From Linnemannia hyalina (lineage: Eukaryota; Mortierellomycota; Mortierellomycetes; Mortierellales; Mortierellaceae): a stretch of 64,000 bases of DNA. The translations under genes were made by a program, and so were the position numbers. Below are positions 43,409 to 54,500 of this stretch, one piece after another. Under the pieces are notes generated by a model. It did no database searches. It saw only the letters and a program-made list of their open reading frames with translations, and was not told where the DNA came from. The stretch's first letter is position 1. Each line of letters begins with the position of its first letter. The stretch is from NCBI GenBank assembly GCA_019671135.1, contig JAHRHY010000004.1:930001-994000 (forward strand). Direction: 5' to 3'.

Positions 43409-45608
43409 ATGCCCAGAAAAAAGAACCCATACCTCTCGCCACAAGACATCGCCGCCCTTCTCTCCCTCAACAACACCTACCCATCTCACCCTCTACCTCA
43501 ACCACCCAGTCTCCAAGCTTAATATCCGCCTTTGGCAACTCTCTGATTGTCGACCTCATTCTCCAGTACCTCTCCTCAAAGGACATTGGAACCTACCGAG
43601 CAGTCTGCAAGACCTGGAACGCCGTCGCCCAGCCACACCGATGGCGATCCATCTCCGTCTCTCAACGCATGTACGGTGGATATAACCCCTACGTCGACAC
43701 GTATTGGTCGCTACCCTATTTAAGGTGGACGACGCTCAATAACGACAAACTCTACAATAGAGTGCCAAGGAACTACTTTAATGGCCGCCCAACCCTGAAA
43801 CCGGCCATCTCCAGTCAGCAGAAGGAACTAGTCCGCAGGAACGTCTTTCGAGTCCGCTGGCTGAAGATTGACTACTCTGGTCACATTCTCCTCGACCTGC
43901 CGTTCACCAACTTGACACGGTTCTGTATGGGCTGTCGATACCGCTTCACCAGGTACCCGATAGTGGAAAGGATGGTGACGGTAAAGAAGGATCAACAGTT
44001 CAAGGAGGCCGCCCTGCAGTTGATCGGGCAGAACCCTCATTTGCAGGATATCGATATCTCGTACGTCGAAAATCTGGTGAATCCTCACGGACGCGATCCA
44101 TCCCTGTCGCCCTTTGCGATCCGTGTCCTCCAAGCCCTTCGACAACCCCACCAGAAGCATCAGTCGTCATCATCTAGCAGTACCAATGTCAGCAGCAGCA
44201 GCCTTTATTCGTTGAAACTTGTTTGCCATGGTACCCAATCCTTGGAGGATCTCTGCTCCATCATCGAGAACTGTCCTCCCAATCTCAAGGAGCTCACTCT
44301 GCAAAGCCACTGCGAGGGTCGTCTATCCATACCTGTCATCATCCAACAGAGACTCGAGTCCATCAAGAAAAACAGCAACAGCAATAGCGCCAACCCCTCC
44401 ACCAATCCCTCCGCCAGTCGACATCAGAGGATCCCATCTCTTCGGCTTTTGAACGTCTCTTGGATCGATTTGGAGGGAGGAGACGAAATGGAGGCCCACA
44501 ACCCAGAATTTTTCTTCTACCCACTGCTGAGCTGTTTCCCAGACCTCCAAGAACTGTACGTTCCCTATGGTATCACTAATCAATACAACTCTGAAGGACG
44601 ATTGAGTCCCAACTGCACTGACGAAACCCTCATCTCGACACTCGCGCTGAACTGCCCGGCCCTGACCACCATCAACTTTGGCTACAATCTGATCGCAGAG
44701 GAGCACATGTTCAGGTTTGTAAAGCTTATGCCAGAGGCACTCCAAGAACTCACCACGGAGATCGAGCCAGGCTATCTCGATCGCGTCATTCCGACGCTTC
44801 TGAGACGATCGGGTCCATCACTACAGGTCCTCCGTTTCAATGAACGATACTTCGATGGCAGCAGCGCACGATCCACCTACATCGCGGATATCCTGTCCGC
44901 CTGTCCACGACTCAAAACTCTTGTTGTGCTGCCCCCCCCCCCCGGGGATGTCACACGGGGCTAATAGACACAAATGTCGGACTTCAGGACTTCTTGGACG
45001 CGGAGTGGGTCTGTTCAGGGCTGGACACACTGTCGATCTGCATTAGGGACCTTGCTGAATACGAGGTCGAGCAAGAGATGGACAAGGACGGGAATCATAG
45101 CTCACCCTCCGATACCGACGCAGAGCTCGCCTTGTACCTCCGCCAGATCCACAACGTGTCAGAGTTCCACCGCCGACTCAAAGCCATGAGCCCCAGTCTG
45201 CAAACCCTCGACCTGACATGGAATCCCCTCTGTCAAGACATCTCCTACGATCCTTACAGCCACGACATTAACTTTCTCGACAACCTGCGCTGGATGAATC
45301 TCAAATGGTTCCCAGTCTCCGGTGGTCTCGAGTCCACAACAACCGCTCTGGAAATGGTGATACAAAGACAGTTGGAGAAGAAGAGCGACCTGACTTTACA
45401 GCGCAAACTCCAAGATTCGGGCATCTCTGTATGCGAGATCTGGATGGGGATTTATGGAGGGTATTACGACAGTTGGGAGGATTCGGGGTACGAGAATTAT
45501 TCGGGAGTGGACTATTTTTATGAGGAAGCGTCGTTTGAGGACCTTCATGATGCGTACAAGTCGCGGAGTAGTAGACGTTTTCACGAGGAAAGGAAGCGAA
45601 AGAAATAA
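43409..45608 (+). pseudogene. Type A F-box/LRR gene with frameshifts (recent pseudogene or homopolymer errors)
   Basis: F-box proteins bind Skp1 through the F-box and bring substrates to SCF ubiquitin ligases through leucine-rich repeats. The F-box is at about 43524-43650 (SLISAFGNSLIVDLILQYLSS, then KDIGTYRAVCKTW), followed by irregular LRRs such as LYSLKLVCHGTQSLEDLCSI, LKELTLQSH and LRLLNVSWIDL. Two problems exist. First, no ATG lies upstream in the F-box frame; the nearest, 43409 (MPRKKNPYLSPQDIAALL), is in the +1 frame. Second, at a 12-base C run (44932-44943) the frame ends at 44964, whereas the remaining 200 residues (DFLDAEWVCSGLDTL through SFEDLHDAYKSRS, stop at 45608) lie in another frame that would be continuous with one more C. 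AAATAAATAAAC directly after the stop may be a poly(A) signal. The gene is otherwise undamaged, so sequencing error is a real alternative. Confidence 0.8.
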
Positions 45609-45962
45609 ATAAACATGATGGTTCGACTTGGCGCGTTACATTTTCTATGACGCATCTTCGACGCGCCGAAAGTTCAGAGATGATGAGTCTAGTTGCTGTG
45701 TAGGTGCTGTCGGAGAGAGAGTGAGTCAAAGAGGACCAAAAAAAAGAGGAAGGGACAAGAAATAAGATAGATGCTATGCTAGGAAATGTGTCAAGAATGG
45801 TCACCTGACAGGGCGATGCCAACACGGGAAGTCACCCAAAGAAGAAAAAGGGGGAGACGAGACAACGTACACACATAAGAAGCAATCGATCTTTGTCCTT
45901 TCTTTACCTTTCCTTAACGTTGCACTCGATACCAGCCGCCACCGTTTTCTCGCTCGCCCTCA
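45609..45962. other. Spacer between two type A F-box copies
   Basis: No gene is seen; the last 80 bases (TCTTTACCTTTCC) form a short pyrimidine-rich leader. Confidence 0.4.
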
Positions 45963-47857
45963 ATGGAACAATCTCAGAGTTTGATATCGGCCTTCGACAA
46001 CATCCTCATCACCAACAACATCGCCCAGTATCTTTCCTCCAAGGACATAACCGCCTGTCTCAAAGTCAGCAAGGCCTGGTACACCCACTTCCACTCCTAC
46101 CAATGGCGAACTATCGCCCACTTTTACACCTACCAGGCCGAGAACCACGACCCTGCAGCCCACCCACGCAGGCAATGGTGGAAACCCATCAACAAGAAGG
46201 ACGACGACGACACTAGCGACAAGCGCAAGAAAAAACCTTCAATCCACTCCAACGCCCGCTCGCACTTCATTTTCAGCACGCAAAGGGACCTCATCTGCTC
46301 GAATGCCTTTCGGGTCCGGTCGCTCAAGATCGACTACTCTGCGGCTATTCTTCTGGATGTGCCCTTCGTCAACCTGACACGGCTCACCATGAACTGTCGA
46401 CACGGCCACAACATAGATCCGACAGTCAAGGCAGCGGAAGGGAGGAGGGCAGCGGACAGGACATTTCAGGAGCGAGTTTTGGCCTTGATATCCTTGAACC
46501 CGAGACTGCGGAGCTGCAGGTTTCGTATGCTTATTGCTGGCGACCACCAACTGAGGGGGCCGCCGTTTTCTATTCGGATCCTTCAGGCTCTTCAGCATCG
46601 CCCATCATCAACAGCAACCGCAACGACGACGACGACGACGACAGGAACGACAGCAACTGCGACAACCATCAGTATCAGCAAATTGTACTCGCTGAAACCT
46701 GCTATCCAAGGCTGCCAGTCCTATGGTGATATCTGTTCAATTATCGAAAACTGCCCCCCCAGCTTGCAGGAACTCGCCGTACAAAGCTCTTTCCATGCCA
46801 ACTCCAACTCCTCGCCCATGTTTGCAAGGAGCAAGAATCTTGAGCAGCGACTGGTCTCCTTGAAGGACAACGCCACCAACTACACAGCCACTACCGCCAC
46901 CATTGGCAACAACAACTCTCCTCGACGACAGACTCCATCTCTCCTCTCTTGAGTGTAAATTGGTACTCGGCACGCGATGGACAGGAGCTGGATGTAGTCG
47001 ACTTGGACAAGTTCCTCTACCCTCTCTTGGCCTGCTTCCCAAGACTCCAGGACTTGACTCTGCCCAAGATCCCCTGCCGCGATCTCAAGTAGGGCTCAGC
47101 TCTAGTCTCGATCCTCACCCTATCCTGCCCAACCCTAACCAACATCAACTTTGGAGAGAACTTAATCTCGGAGGAACACATGTTCCGATTCATCACGGGC
47201 ATGCCACAAGGACAAGGACAAGGCCTCCAGGGACTCACCATGCGGATCACCCCTCTCTATGCCAACCGCGTTTTGCCAGCACTACTACAGCAATGTGGAT
47301 CAACACTCCAAGTCCTTCGTCTTGGCGAGCTCGGATTCGCCAATTTGCGATCCACATATATTGCCGACATCCTCGCCCGCTGCCCGCGACTCAAGGTTTT
47401 TGTTGTCTCATCCGCACCTGGCAAGCTGCGACCATTCTCCAAGATTGCACTTCAGGACTTGTTGAGCGCAGAGTGGGTCTGCTCAGAGTTGGAAACACTG
47501 TCGATCAGTATCAACGAGCTCGCGGCTGTCGCGACGGCACAGGACACAGGCACGCTGTATGATGGCCTTGCATCGTTGGCGCTGGAGGACACGAAGAATG
47601 AAAAGGGCAGCCAGTTAGGATCGACGGCAGCACAGACTTACCAAGACTACGTCAAGTTCTCTAGCATGGTGCGCAACGTTTTGGAGTTTTACAGGAGGTT
47701 GAATGCGTTACCCAAGTTGGTGACATTGTCCTTACAGTGGAGTCAGGTTTGTCAGACGGTGCCCTATGAGTGTGGGATGGGGTTCTCAGACCACTTGTTG
47801 GATGTCGACAAGCTGCAGTGGATGGGTCTTGAATGGTCAGCCCGCTCTGGCGTCTAG
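45963..47857 (+). pseudogene. Type A F-box/LRR gene with a frameshift and an in-frame stop
   Basis: Starting ATG at 45963, residues 6-55 are an F-box (SLISAFDNILITNNIAQYLS, KDITACLKVSKAWY, QWRTIAHF), close to the 43.4 kb paralogue. LRR-type segments follow (FRVRSLKIDYSAAILLDVPF, LYSLKPAIQGCQSYGDICSI, LQELAVQSS), with Thr- and Asp/Lys-rich insertions. The first frame ends at 46952. One missing base near 46937 would join it to the frame reading VNWYSARDGQELDVVDLDKF, which is then cut by TAG at 47090-47092. After that stop the frame is open to 47857 and keeps conserved family segments (TYIADILARCPRLK, ALQDLLSAEWVCSELETLSI). The C-terminus is shorter than that of the 43.4 kb copy and ends at GLEWSARSGV. 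Two independent lesions make pseudogenisation more likely than error. Confidence 0.8.
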
Positions 47858-48208
47858 ACTGCCCCTGGCCGTTGACGTTTCGAGAGAAATGTACTATGAT
47901 CAGAACCATGACTGTTAATAAATACGAACATCAATTAATTCTCGCACGAAGCACCCAGGGTGGCGCCATGATAGGGTGGTGATATGACCAGACAACCAAG
48001 GTTAAAAAATAACGGCCGTTCCTCCTTCTGTCGCAGCTGCCGCTGAACGTAGCCATAAAGTGATATACCTGTTGTCAGTGTTGTCCCTCACTGACACAAT
48101 ACGCTTCTATGATATATGTTCCTATCCAACCTTCCAAGCCACGAAGATCCAACAAGGAGGCGAAGGGTTACGTTTATTGATTCCTTGCACTTCACCCGTG
48201 TCAACGCG
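47858..48208. other. Spacer in the F-box cluster
   Basis: No gene is seen apart from the type B relic that follows. Confidence 0.35.
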
Positions 48209-48337
48209 ATGCATCCCACATTCCTCTCCTCCCGTCTTCGACTCCCAACCACCACCGCTGCCATAAAGTCTGCCTTCGCTCGAATTTTTAACATCCCTGA
48301 GTTGACCTTGCATCTCGAACTGTTTCTCTACGCTTGA
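48209..48337 (+). pseudogene. 5' relic of a type B F-box gene
   Basis: A 42-codon frame whose end, SAFARIFNIPELTLHLELFL, matches the F-box start of the intact gene 0.65 kb downstream (ESASARIFQIPELVLLVVKN), with a similar upstream Ser/Thr/Ala stretch. It then stops and nothing else of the gene follows. It looks like a leftover of a tandem copy or a partial duplication of the 5' end. Confidence 0.7.
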
Positions 48338-48856
48338 GATGTAATGTCTGATTCAAACCAACGTTCAAAGGGCTCAATATTTCAAAGTGGTCCGTTTCAA
48401 ACCCAGGTCAACGCTTTATGGTCTCGTCAGCATAGGGATAGGGAGTGTAAAAAATTAAAAGGTAGAAATGATTAAGCAACAGAGAGAAGGAAGGGGCTCT
48501 TTTATCTCCCCCTGCGCATTCTTTCATCAACACCCCCTTCACGAGTTGCGCCAGAAGGCAAAGCCCTCTTTGCTCTTTCCCCCGCCCTCTCCTCAGGGCA
48601 GACAATTGATAGAGCGGTGATCAGATCAGTGCTTTACTTACCACTTTTGAATCGATTCAGGAACCAACGCACTCGTTGAAAGGGGAACAACCCAGCCGAT
48701 GTATCTTTCTCACACGGCGTCATGTGGGAACTAAAGCAGCCACGAAATAAATAAAGGGAGACGTGTCTTCCTTGGTACAAAGTGAGAAGTGAGTTTTTTT
48801 TTTCTTGTTTGCTTTGGACTCTCCATCCGAATCAAAATCCATCGACCCCGCTCCTG
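48338..48856. other. Upstream region of the intact type B F-box gene
   Basis: No gene is seen. ACGAAATAAATAAAGGG near 48742-48760 is AT-rich and may contain the core promoter; a T run at 48794-48802 follows. Confidence 0.35.
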
Positions 48857-50761
48857 ATGCCACCCTTCGTATCGTCGACTTCCGTCTCCGCCATCACAGA
48901 CACGGAATCTGCCTCGGCCCGAATCTTTCAGATTCCTGAATTGGTTCTCCTGGTCGTAAAGAACCTCGACTCAAAAGACGTGTCTAGTGTGACAAAAACC
49001 TCCCGACTCCTCCACACCGTCGGCGAGCCATACCTCTTCCGTAGGCTGTTGCTCCTCACAGCTCTACTTGAACCCTCACACGACAATGTACCCAAACCAG
49101 CGCGCAGTCTAGAGGGCGTAGCCAGGAATGCCGGTTCTCTCACGACCATCGTATTGGACGACGATAAACTCTTGCGCCACTACTACACCTGTCTCCGCAA
49201 TACCGTGCGTGACAGGGAGCTCCTGCCTCGAGTACTAACAACAGATACGTCCCCAAACCCATCAATGGCGTCGGTCAATCAGCACCGGCAGCAGCGGCAG
49301 TCTCTGGTTTCAACGTCGACTCGGTTCCAGTGGTCTCTCGAGGATCTTTGCGCAAAGGCGGTCATTCCTGCTCAGGCGCGGTATTGTCTCCAGGCTAGCC
49401 CTCTTCTCACAGCTCTCCGTCTTGACAACGTCATGATCCCAAACCGTATTTATGCTGACTATTGGGCGGTGACAATCTCAGGACTCAGGATGCTTGAGAC
49501 ACTGTCCATGAAGTTTGTAACGCCTGATTCCTCTCGGCCGGATGACCTTCTCTCGACCATCGTCCTCTGCAGTCCTCCATCGCTCAAGTCGCTATCGCTC
49601 GGAGTTCATCGCCATACAGATGCCCAGCGTCTCCTCTTCCGCGAGAACCCAGACAACGATCCGACCTTCAAGCTGCTGTTGAACGCCCAGCCCAGCGAGC
49701 CGACCATCACTCGGGACAAGGACTCTCTCCTTCCCAATCTGACTGAATGGAACGTGTACAGCCCCTACCTTTGGGACTACCAGACCTACCGCAGTATTCT
49801 GCGACGGCTCCCTAACCTCGTCTCAATGGAGTCTCCTAACATACGTCTGGACACTTCTGTGAACAGTTTAGCGTACGCCAGATTTATCGTCAACACTTGC
49901 CGGGGATTGAGGAACCTGTCCTTCAACGCCCGAGTGAGCGGTGGGGAAGTAGAGCCGGTGCTTGCCATCATGGGAGCCATGAAGGAAAACACTCTAGAAT
50001 CCCTCAACCTTCATGGATACAACTATTCGCACAACGAGTTGGCATCGAGGTTGACCAGGCACTATACCTCTCTACGACGACTCGAGTTCCAGGGCAGCGG
50101 GATTGGTGCTGGGCTGCTTCGATTGATCCTTGTCAACTGCGCAAACCTCGAGGTGCTGAAGGCATTGGAGATTCCGGTCCGTTTAGAGCGCCTGATTCAG
50201 GAGAGGTGGGTATCTACCAGGATCCAGGAACTCCATATCAGCATCGACGCAGGCGAACCCGAGATCCCCATCCGACCAAACAACCGGCGCCATTTCAGCA
50301 TGCAGCATAAGGAGAAGGTGGTGCGATTGGAGAAACTCTACCGACAACTGAGCATGCTCACAGAGCTGAAGGTGTTGGACTTGAGGTTGTACACGTCTAC
50401 TGCTGATCGTCACTTCAATGTGGATGTTGGCCCACCACCCTTAACTTACGTCATGTCGGGCCTGTTGACATTGAATGACGAGGGCAAGGATGGTGGACTT
50501 TGGGGTGGCCTTCAGTTGCTGTCTGGGCTCAAGAACTTGACAGTCCTCAAAGGCCTGTTCGCATTCAACGTCGCCACGTTGCCAGGTTTCATCATGAGAG
50601 AGAAGGATGCCAGATGGGTCGCTGAGAACTGGCCAAAGCTGGAGAGGATCGAGTTCTATACAGGAGACCATGCCGTCGACTCTGCCGACATCCTGTCCTC
50701 TGTTGCGTGGCTCCGATCCATGTTGCCCCACGTAGAGTTCGTCCCCTTTAACTATATGTGA
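48857..50761 (+). CDS. F-box/LRR protein, type B, intact
   Basis: A single exon of 634 residues from the first in-frame ATG at 48857 (the frame is open from 48782 but has no earlier ATG). The F-box-like N-terminus covers about residues 18-70 (ARIFQIPELVLLVVKNLDSK, DVSSVTKTSRLLHTVGEPYLF). The rest is an irregular leucine-rich repeat solenoid, for example LLTALRLDNVMIPNR, LKSLSLGVHRH, LRNLSFNARVSG, LESLNLHGYNYSH, LRRLEFQGSGIGA and LKNLTVLKGLF, ending in KLERIEFYTG and SSVAWLRSML. Such proteins act as substrate receptors of SCF ubiquitin ligases in the cytosol or nucleus; the substrate is unknown. It is the only undamaged F-box gene in the cluster. Type A copies differ strongly outside the F-box, so the two types split long ago. 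GTTATTAAACATA near 50781 may hold a poly(A) signal. Confidence 0.85.
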   Translation: MPPFVSSTSVSAITDTESASARIFQIPELVLLVVKNLDSKDVSSVTKTSRLLHTVGEPYLFRRLLLLTALLEPSHDNVPKPARSLEGVARNAGSLTTIVLDDDKLLRHYYTCLRNTVRDRELLPRVLTTDTSPNPSMASVNQHRQQRQSLVSTSTRFQWSLEDLCAKAVIPAQARYCLQASPLLTALRLDNVMIPNRIYADYWAVTISGLRMLETLSMKFVTPDSSRPDDLLSTIVLCSPPSLKSLSLGVHRHTDAQRLLFRENPDNDPTFKLLLNAQPSEPTITRDKDSLLPNLTEWNVYSPYLWDYQTYRSILRRLPNLVSMESPNIRLDTSVNSLAYARFIVNTCRGLRNLSFNARVSGGEVEPVLAIMGAMKENTLESLNLHGYNYSHNELASRLTRHYTSLRRLEFQGSGIGAGLLRLILVNCANLEVLKALEIPVRLERLIQERWVSTRIQELHISIDAGEPEIPIRPNNRRHFSMQHKEKVVRLEKLYRQLSMLTELKVLDLRLYTSTADRHFNVDVGPPPLTYVMSGLLTLNDEGKDGGLWGGLQLLSGLKNLTVLKGLFAFNVATLPGFIMREKDARWVAENWPKLERIEFYTGDHAVDSADILSSVAWLRSMLPHVEFVPFNYM

Positions 50762-51552
50762 CCAAAGTGCTTTCTTCCGCGTTATTAAACATACCTGTTC
50801 AATTTTTTTCTTCCGTATCCCGTTCTTCGCCCTTCAGCGACTTGCATTTCCTCACGCGATGAATCAATGTAACGTTCACTTGCTGCTTACCTTTCCAGCT
50901 CTTGGCAGCATTCTTGGTTATGGCTCGTGGCATTAGAAATGGAAGGAACAGCGAGAGTTCTTGACTTAAAAGTTTGCGATTGTCGACGCGGTTTCCACAT
51001 TGTTTTATTGATAGGATGGGGATCATTGATAGAAATCAGTGTCTGCGCCACTTTGCTTGCCAATTTTGGTTGTCGATTCAGAAACCAAGAAGAAAAATGA
51101 AAACAAAGGTGCCAAGGTCAGGGCAGAGGAGGCGCGAGCAAACAACATACTGAAACGAGAAAGGGTCGTTTGGATGCGTCCTCCTTCTTACCAAGGCTAC
51201 ATGCATATCCACGTGCGCCGCATTGCTCCTTCCAAAGCCACGGAAGAAAGTAGGAGAGAGGGAACAGCGATCCCTTTGTATTTTTTTTTATTCCTTGTTC
51301 CCACTGCCAAAACACTCGCAGTCCCACTTTCTCCCTTTTACATTCATCACCACTATCAATAGACGCCGACACGGCGACGCCAAATGGAAGAAATAAAGCA
51401 TTCAAAGCGTTCTTCCTCCTCAAACCATATTCACATCGAACAAAGATTGGAGAACTCAAGTGCGTAAACTACAGGTATTATTATGTTACAAACGGGTGTG
51501 TTGCCGTGGTAGATAGAAAAACGAGACAGTGAAATAAAGACAGGTGGACTAA
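50762..51552. other. Spacer between convergent F-box and Bir1 genes
   Basis: No gene recognised. The 51039-51362 frame starts with ATG but is low complexity and unsupported. The region carries the 3' flanks of both neighbours. Confidence 0.4.
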
Positions 51553-54500
51553 TCATCCAGACATCCCATCGTCCAAGAGAGCTCTCCTGACACGGTTACT
51601 CTCCTCTTCAAACCGCTGGATCCACGCCTCAGCAGCGACCTCAAGCGCCAGCACTTGTTCAGCCATGCAAGCCCGATGGAACTCCTCAACAGTCATCTTG
51701 AGCTGCGCCTCGGAGAAGTTGGTCTCCTCCAACAATCGTGTCCGCCGCCTGTGCTCCTCTGGGTCCGGATGCAGCCTCCTTCCCTTGGCATCGCCTCCTC
51801 CTCGCTGTTGCTGTTGTTGGTGATGGCGGGAGACTTCCTTGCGCGAAGAAGAAGCAGTAGTAGGGTCCAGACCAATACCAGGAGCTGCATTCGCCGTAGA
51901 CGCGACAAGGCCTTGTGCAGCCGTGGTTGCTACACTAGGAACTGGCTTGGCCTGACTTACACTAGACTTGAACGCCGTTGCCTTTGCTGTTGCCGCTGAC
52001 TGTTGTTGAGGTTGAGGTTGAGGTGGCTGCTTTGGTGGTGGTGGCGCATGTATTGATCTGCTTGCTGTAAAGTCCGGGTCAACATCCAGGTCCTCGTCAA
52101 CATCCAGATCCTCAAGGCGAAGGAAGTCTGTCGTCGACTTTTTCACTGGCGTCTTGACAAAGGGTGACTTGGCTGCAGTTGTGTTGTTTCGACGAGATGC
52201 CGCTCCAATGGCCGAGAGAACGCGTGATACAGGCAATGCAGAAGGCGTCTTGTTCGGGGTCGTGGGGGTAGTCGAGCCAAAGAGAACTCTCGCCGCCTTC
52301 TTGGTCGGTGTCCACATGAAACTCATGTCGGGGTCGTCCTCAACCTCAGACACCTCTGGGTCCTCAAAGAATGTATCAGCTTCCGACTTCCCGGTGATCT
52401 CCTTATGCTTCAATATCGGTGCCACTGTCCCTGCTGCCGTCTCTGCCGTTGGAGCTTTTGCCTCTGCTGCTATTGCTGCTGCTTCTGCCAATGTTGCTGC
52501 TTGTCTCCGTTCCTTGTTCTGTGACCGACGAAGCTCTTTGACCTCTTCCCTCAACGCATGCTCCGCGACGACCATCACTTCCGAGTTGGCATTCTCATGC
52601 ATCAGGTTCTCAAGGCGATCAATCAACATGCTCTGCTTCAACTCTGGAGGAACCTGCTGTGAGCTTGCCGCCTTCTTAGGACTTGGTGACGCGAGCTGCA
52701 TAGATCTACCCAGTCTGTCGCTGTAACTAGATCGCAGAGGCGACTTGACGTGTGCAATACCAATGACATCCTTGATCCGCTTTTGACGAGGCGTGATCCC
52801 GCGGAAAGGCTGCGCAGGTGTGCGTTTGCCGTTGGGCGTCGACGTCATGAGACTCGCGTCAAGATGCCACTGTGAAGGCGAGACAAAGGGGCTTGTGAGC
52901 TCGGATGCAGTGCTGTCACGTCGATCCTCATCCTCCCAGCCTTCAATATCCACCCGAGAAGCTGCTCGCCTGACTGGGGTTGAAGGGTCGACAACAACAA
53001 CGTTTGCATCCTCAATGTCCTCAAAGGTAACAGCTTGCCTCCGGGCAGGGGTTGATGGCATGTCCGTAGTGTTGCGACTCTGGCGGAGGATCGAGTCAGA
53101 TTTCTGTCCTCGAATAGGTGTCGTGGCCGTTGATGGGGTGATGGGCGGTGGAGTCGAAGGAGGGACTTCATGAAGGGCATCATGAGGGACTTCCTCGAGG
53201 GCATCCTCAAAAACATCCTGAGGGTCATCCTGAAGGTCATCCTGAGGGTCATCATTGGGGACATCTTGTGGATTATCGTGAGGGGCATCCTCAAGGATAT
53301 CCTGAGGAACATCATTCTGACGGACATCCTTAAGAACATCCTGAATATCCTCAGTTTCTGGCAGAGCTAGGCTCTCTGCGGAAATGGGTAGTGTTGGTGC
53401 TTCTGCCAAGGTGTCCTGCTTATCGGCTTCGGTTCCATTCTTGCCATTCTCCTCGAATTCAGGCATATCCGCTGAGGCAACCACCCGCTCCTTCTCCTCC
53501 TTCTCCCTCTCCTCCTGCTCCTTCTCCTTCTCCTCCTTTTCCTGCTCCTGCTCTTGCCCCATAACGACATCGACATCTGGTTGCTCGAAAATCTCGATCA
53601 GCGGCTTGGTAGCCCGCCTTTTGGATGACGACAATGAAGTCGACTTGGCAGTCCGTTTCGTAGCCTTTGTGGGCGCCGATTTCTTTTTCGGTTTGGTCGA
53701 CGGCCGAGATATACTGTAGTCCTCGTCCTCCAGCTTGATCTTCTTGAGTCGATCACGCTTCGTCCTTGTTGGTTGTGGTGAAACGCTCCTACTCGACGAG
53801 CCTTTCTCAGAACCTTCTGGAAAATCGACCTTGGGTGAATCGCGTCGCTGCCGTGTGTTTCCTCTCCTCTGTCCCTGCACGTCTTCGATATCGCCCCCGC
53901 TGCCGGATGGGCGCGCGTGTGCCTCGCTCTCCAAATCACTCATCATCTCGCCCCACTCCTCTTCATCGGCTTCTTCCTCGTCCGCTACTACAAGTTTCCG
54001 CCGCTTCTTGAGGACTGCTGGGATCTCCTGTTTTTTGCGGGATTTCGTGAGATTCGAAAACCGGGTATCGACCGAAAACGGGTCCACTGAATCCTCGTCG
54101 GCGGGCTGGTTTCTCTTCCGCTGCGCCTGCGATGATCCTGATGATTCGTAGGATGATATCGTTATGGCAGAAGTTGAACTGGCCGAGATCGTCTTGCTCT
54201 TGGAGCTTCCTATGCTCTTAGAGCTCCCGGTGCTTTTGGTGCTCGATGTACTCTTTGATGCACTCTTGGCACTCGACGTACTTCTAGTACTCTTTTTTGA
54301 AAGGATAGAGCTGATGGACTCGTCTTCCTCCTCAGCCTTGATCCTGGCAGTGCCCGTACGAGAAGATGCCCTTGCTGAAGCCGCCGGCTGTCGTTTTAAC
54401 CCTGCTTTTGATGTCGCCTCGCTACTGTCCTGTATATCGAAATCAACGTTGCGTCCTGCAGAAAGCGCGCCGGTGGCTTCTGATGAGCGACTGGATGCTG

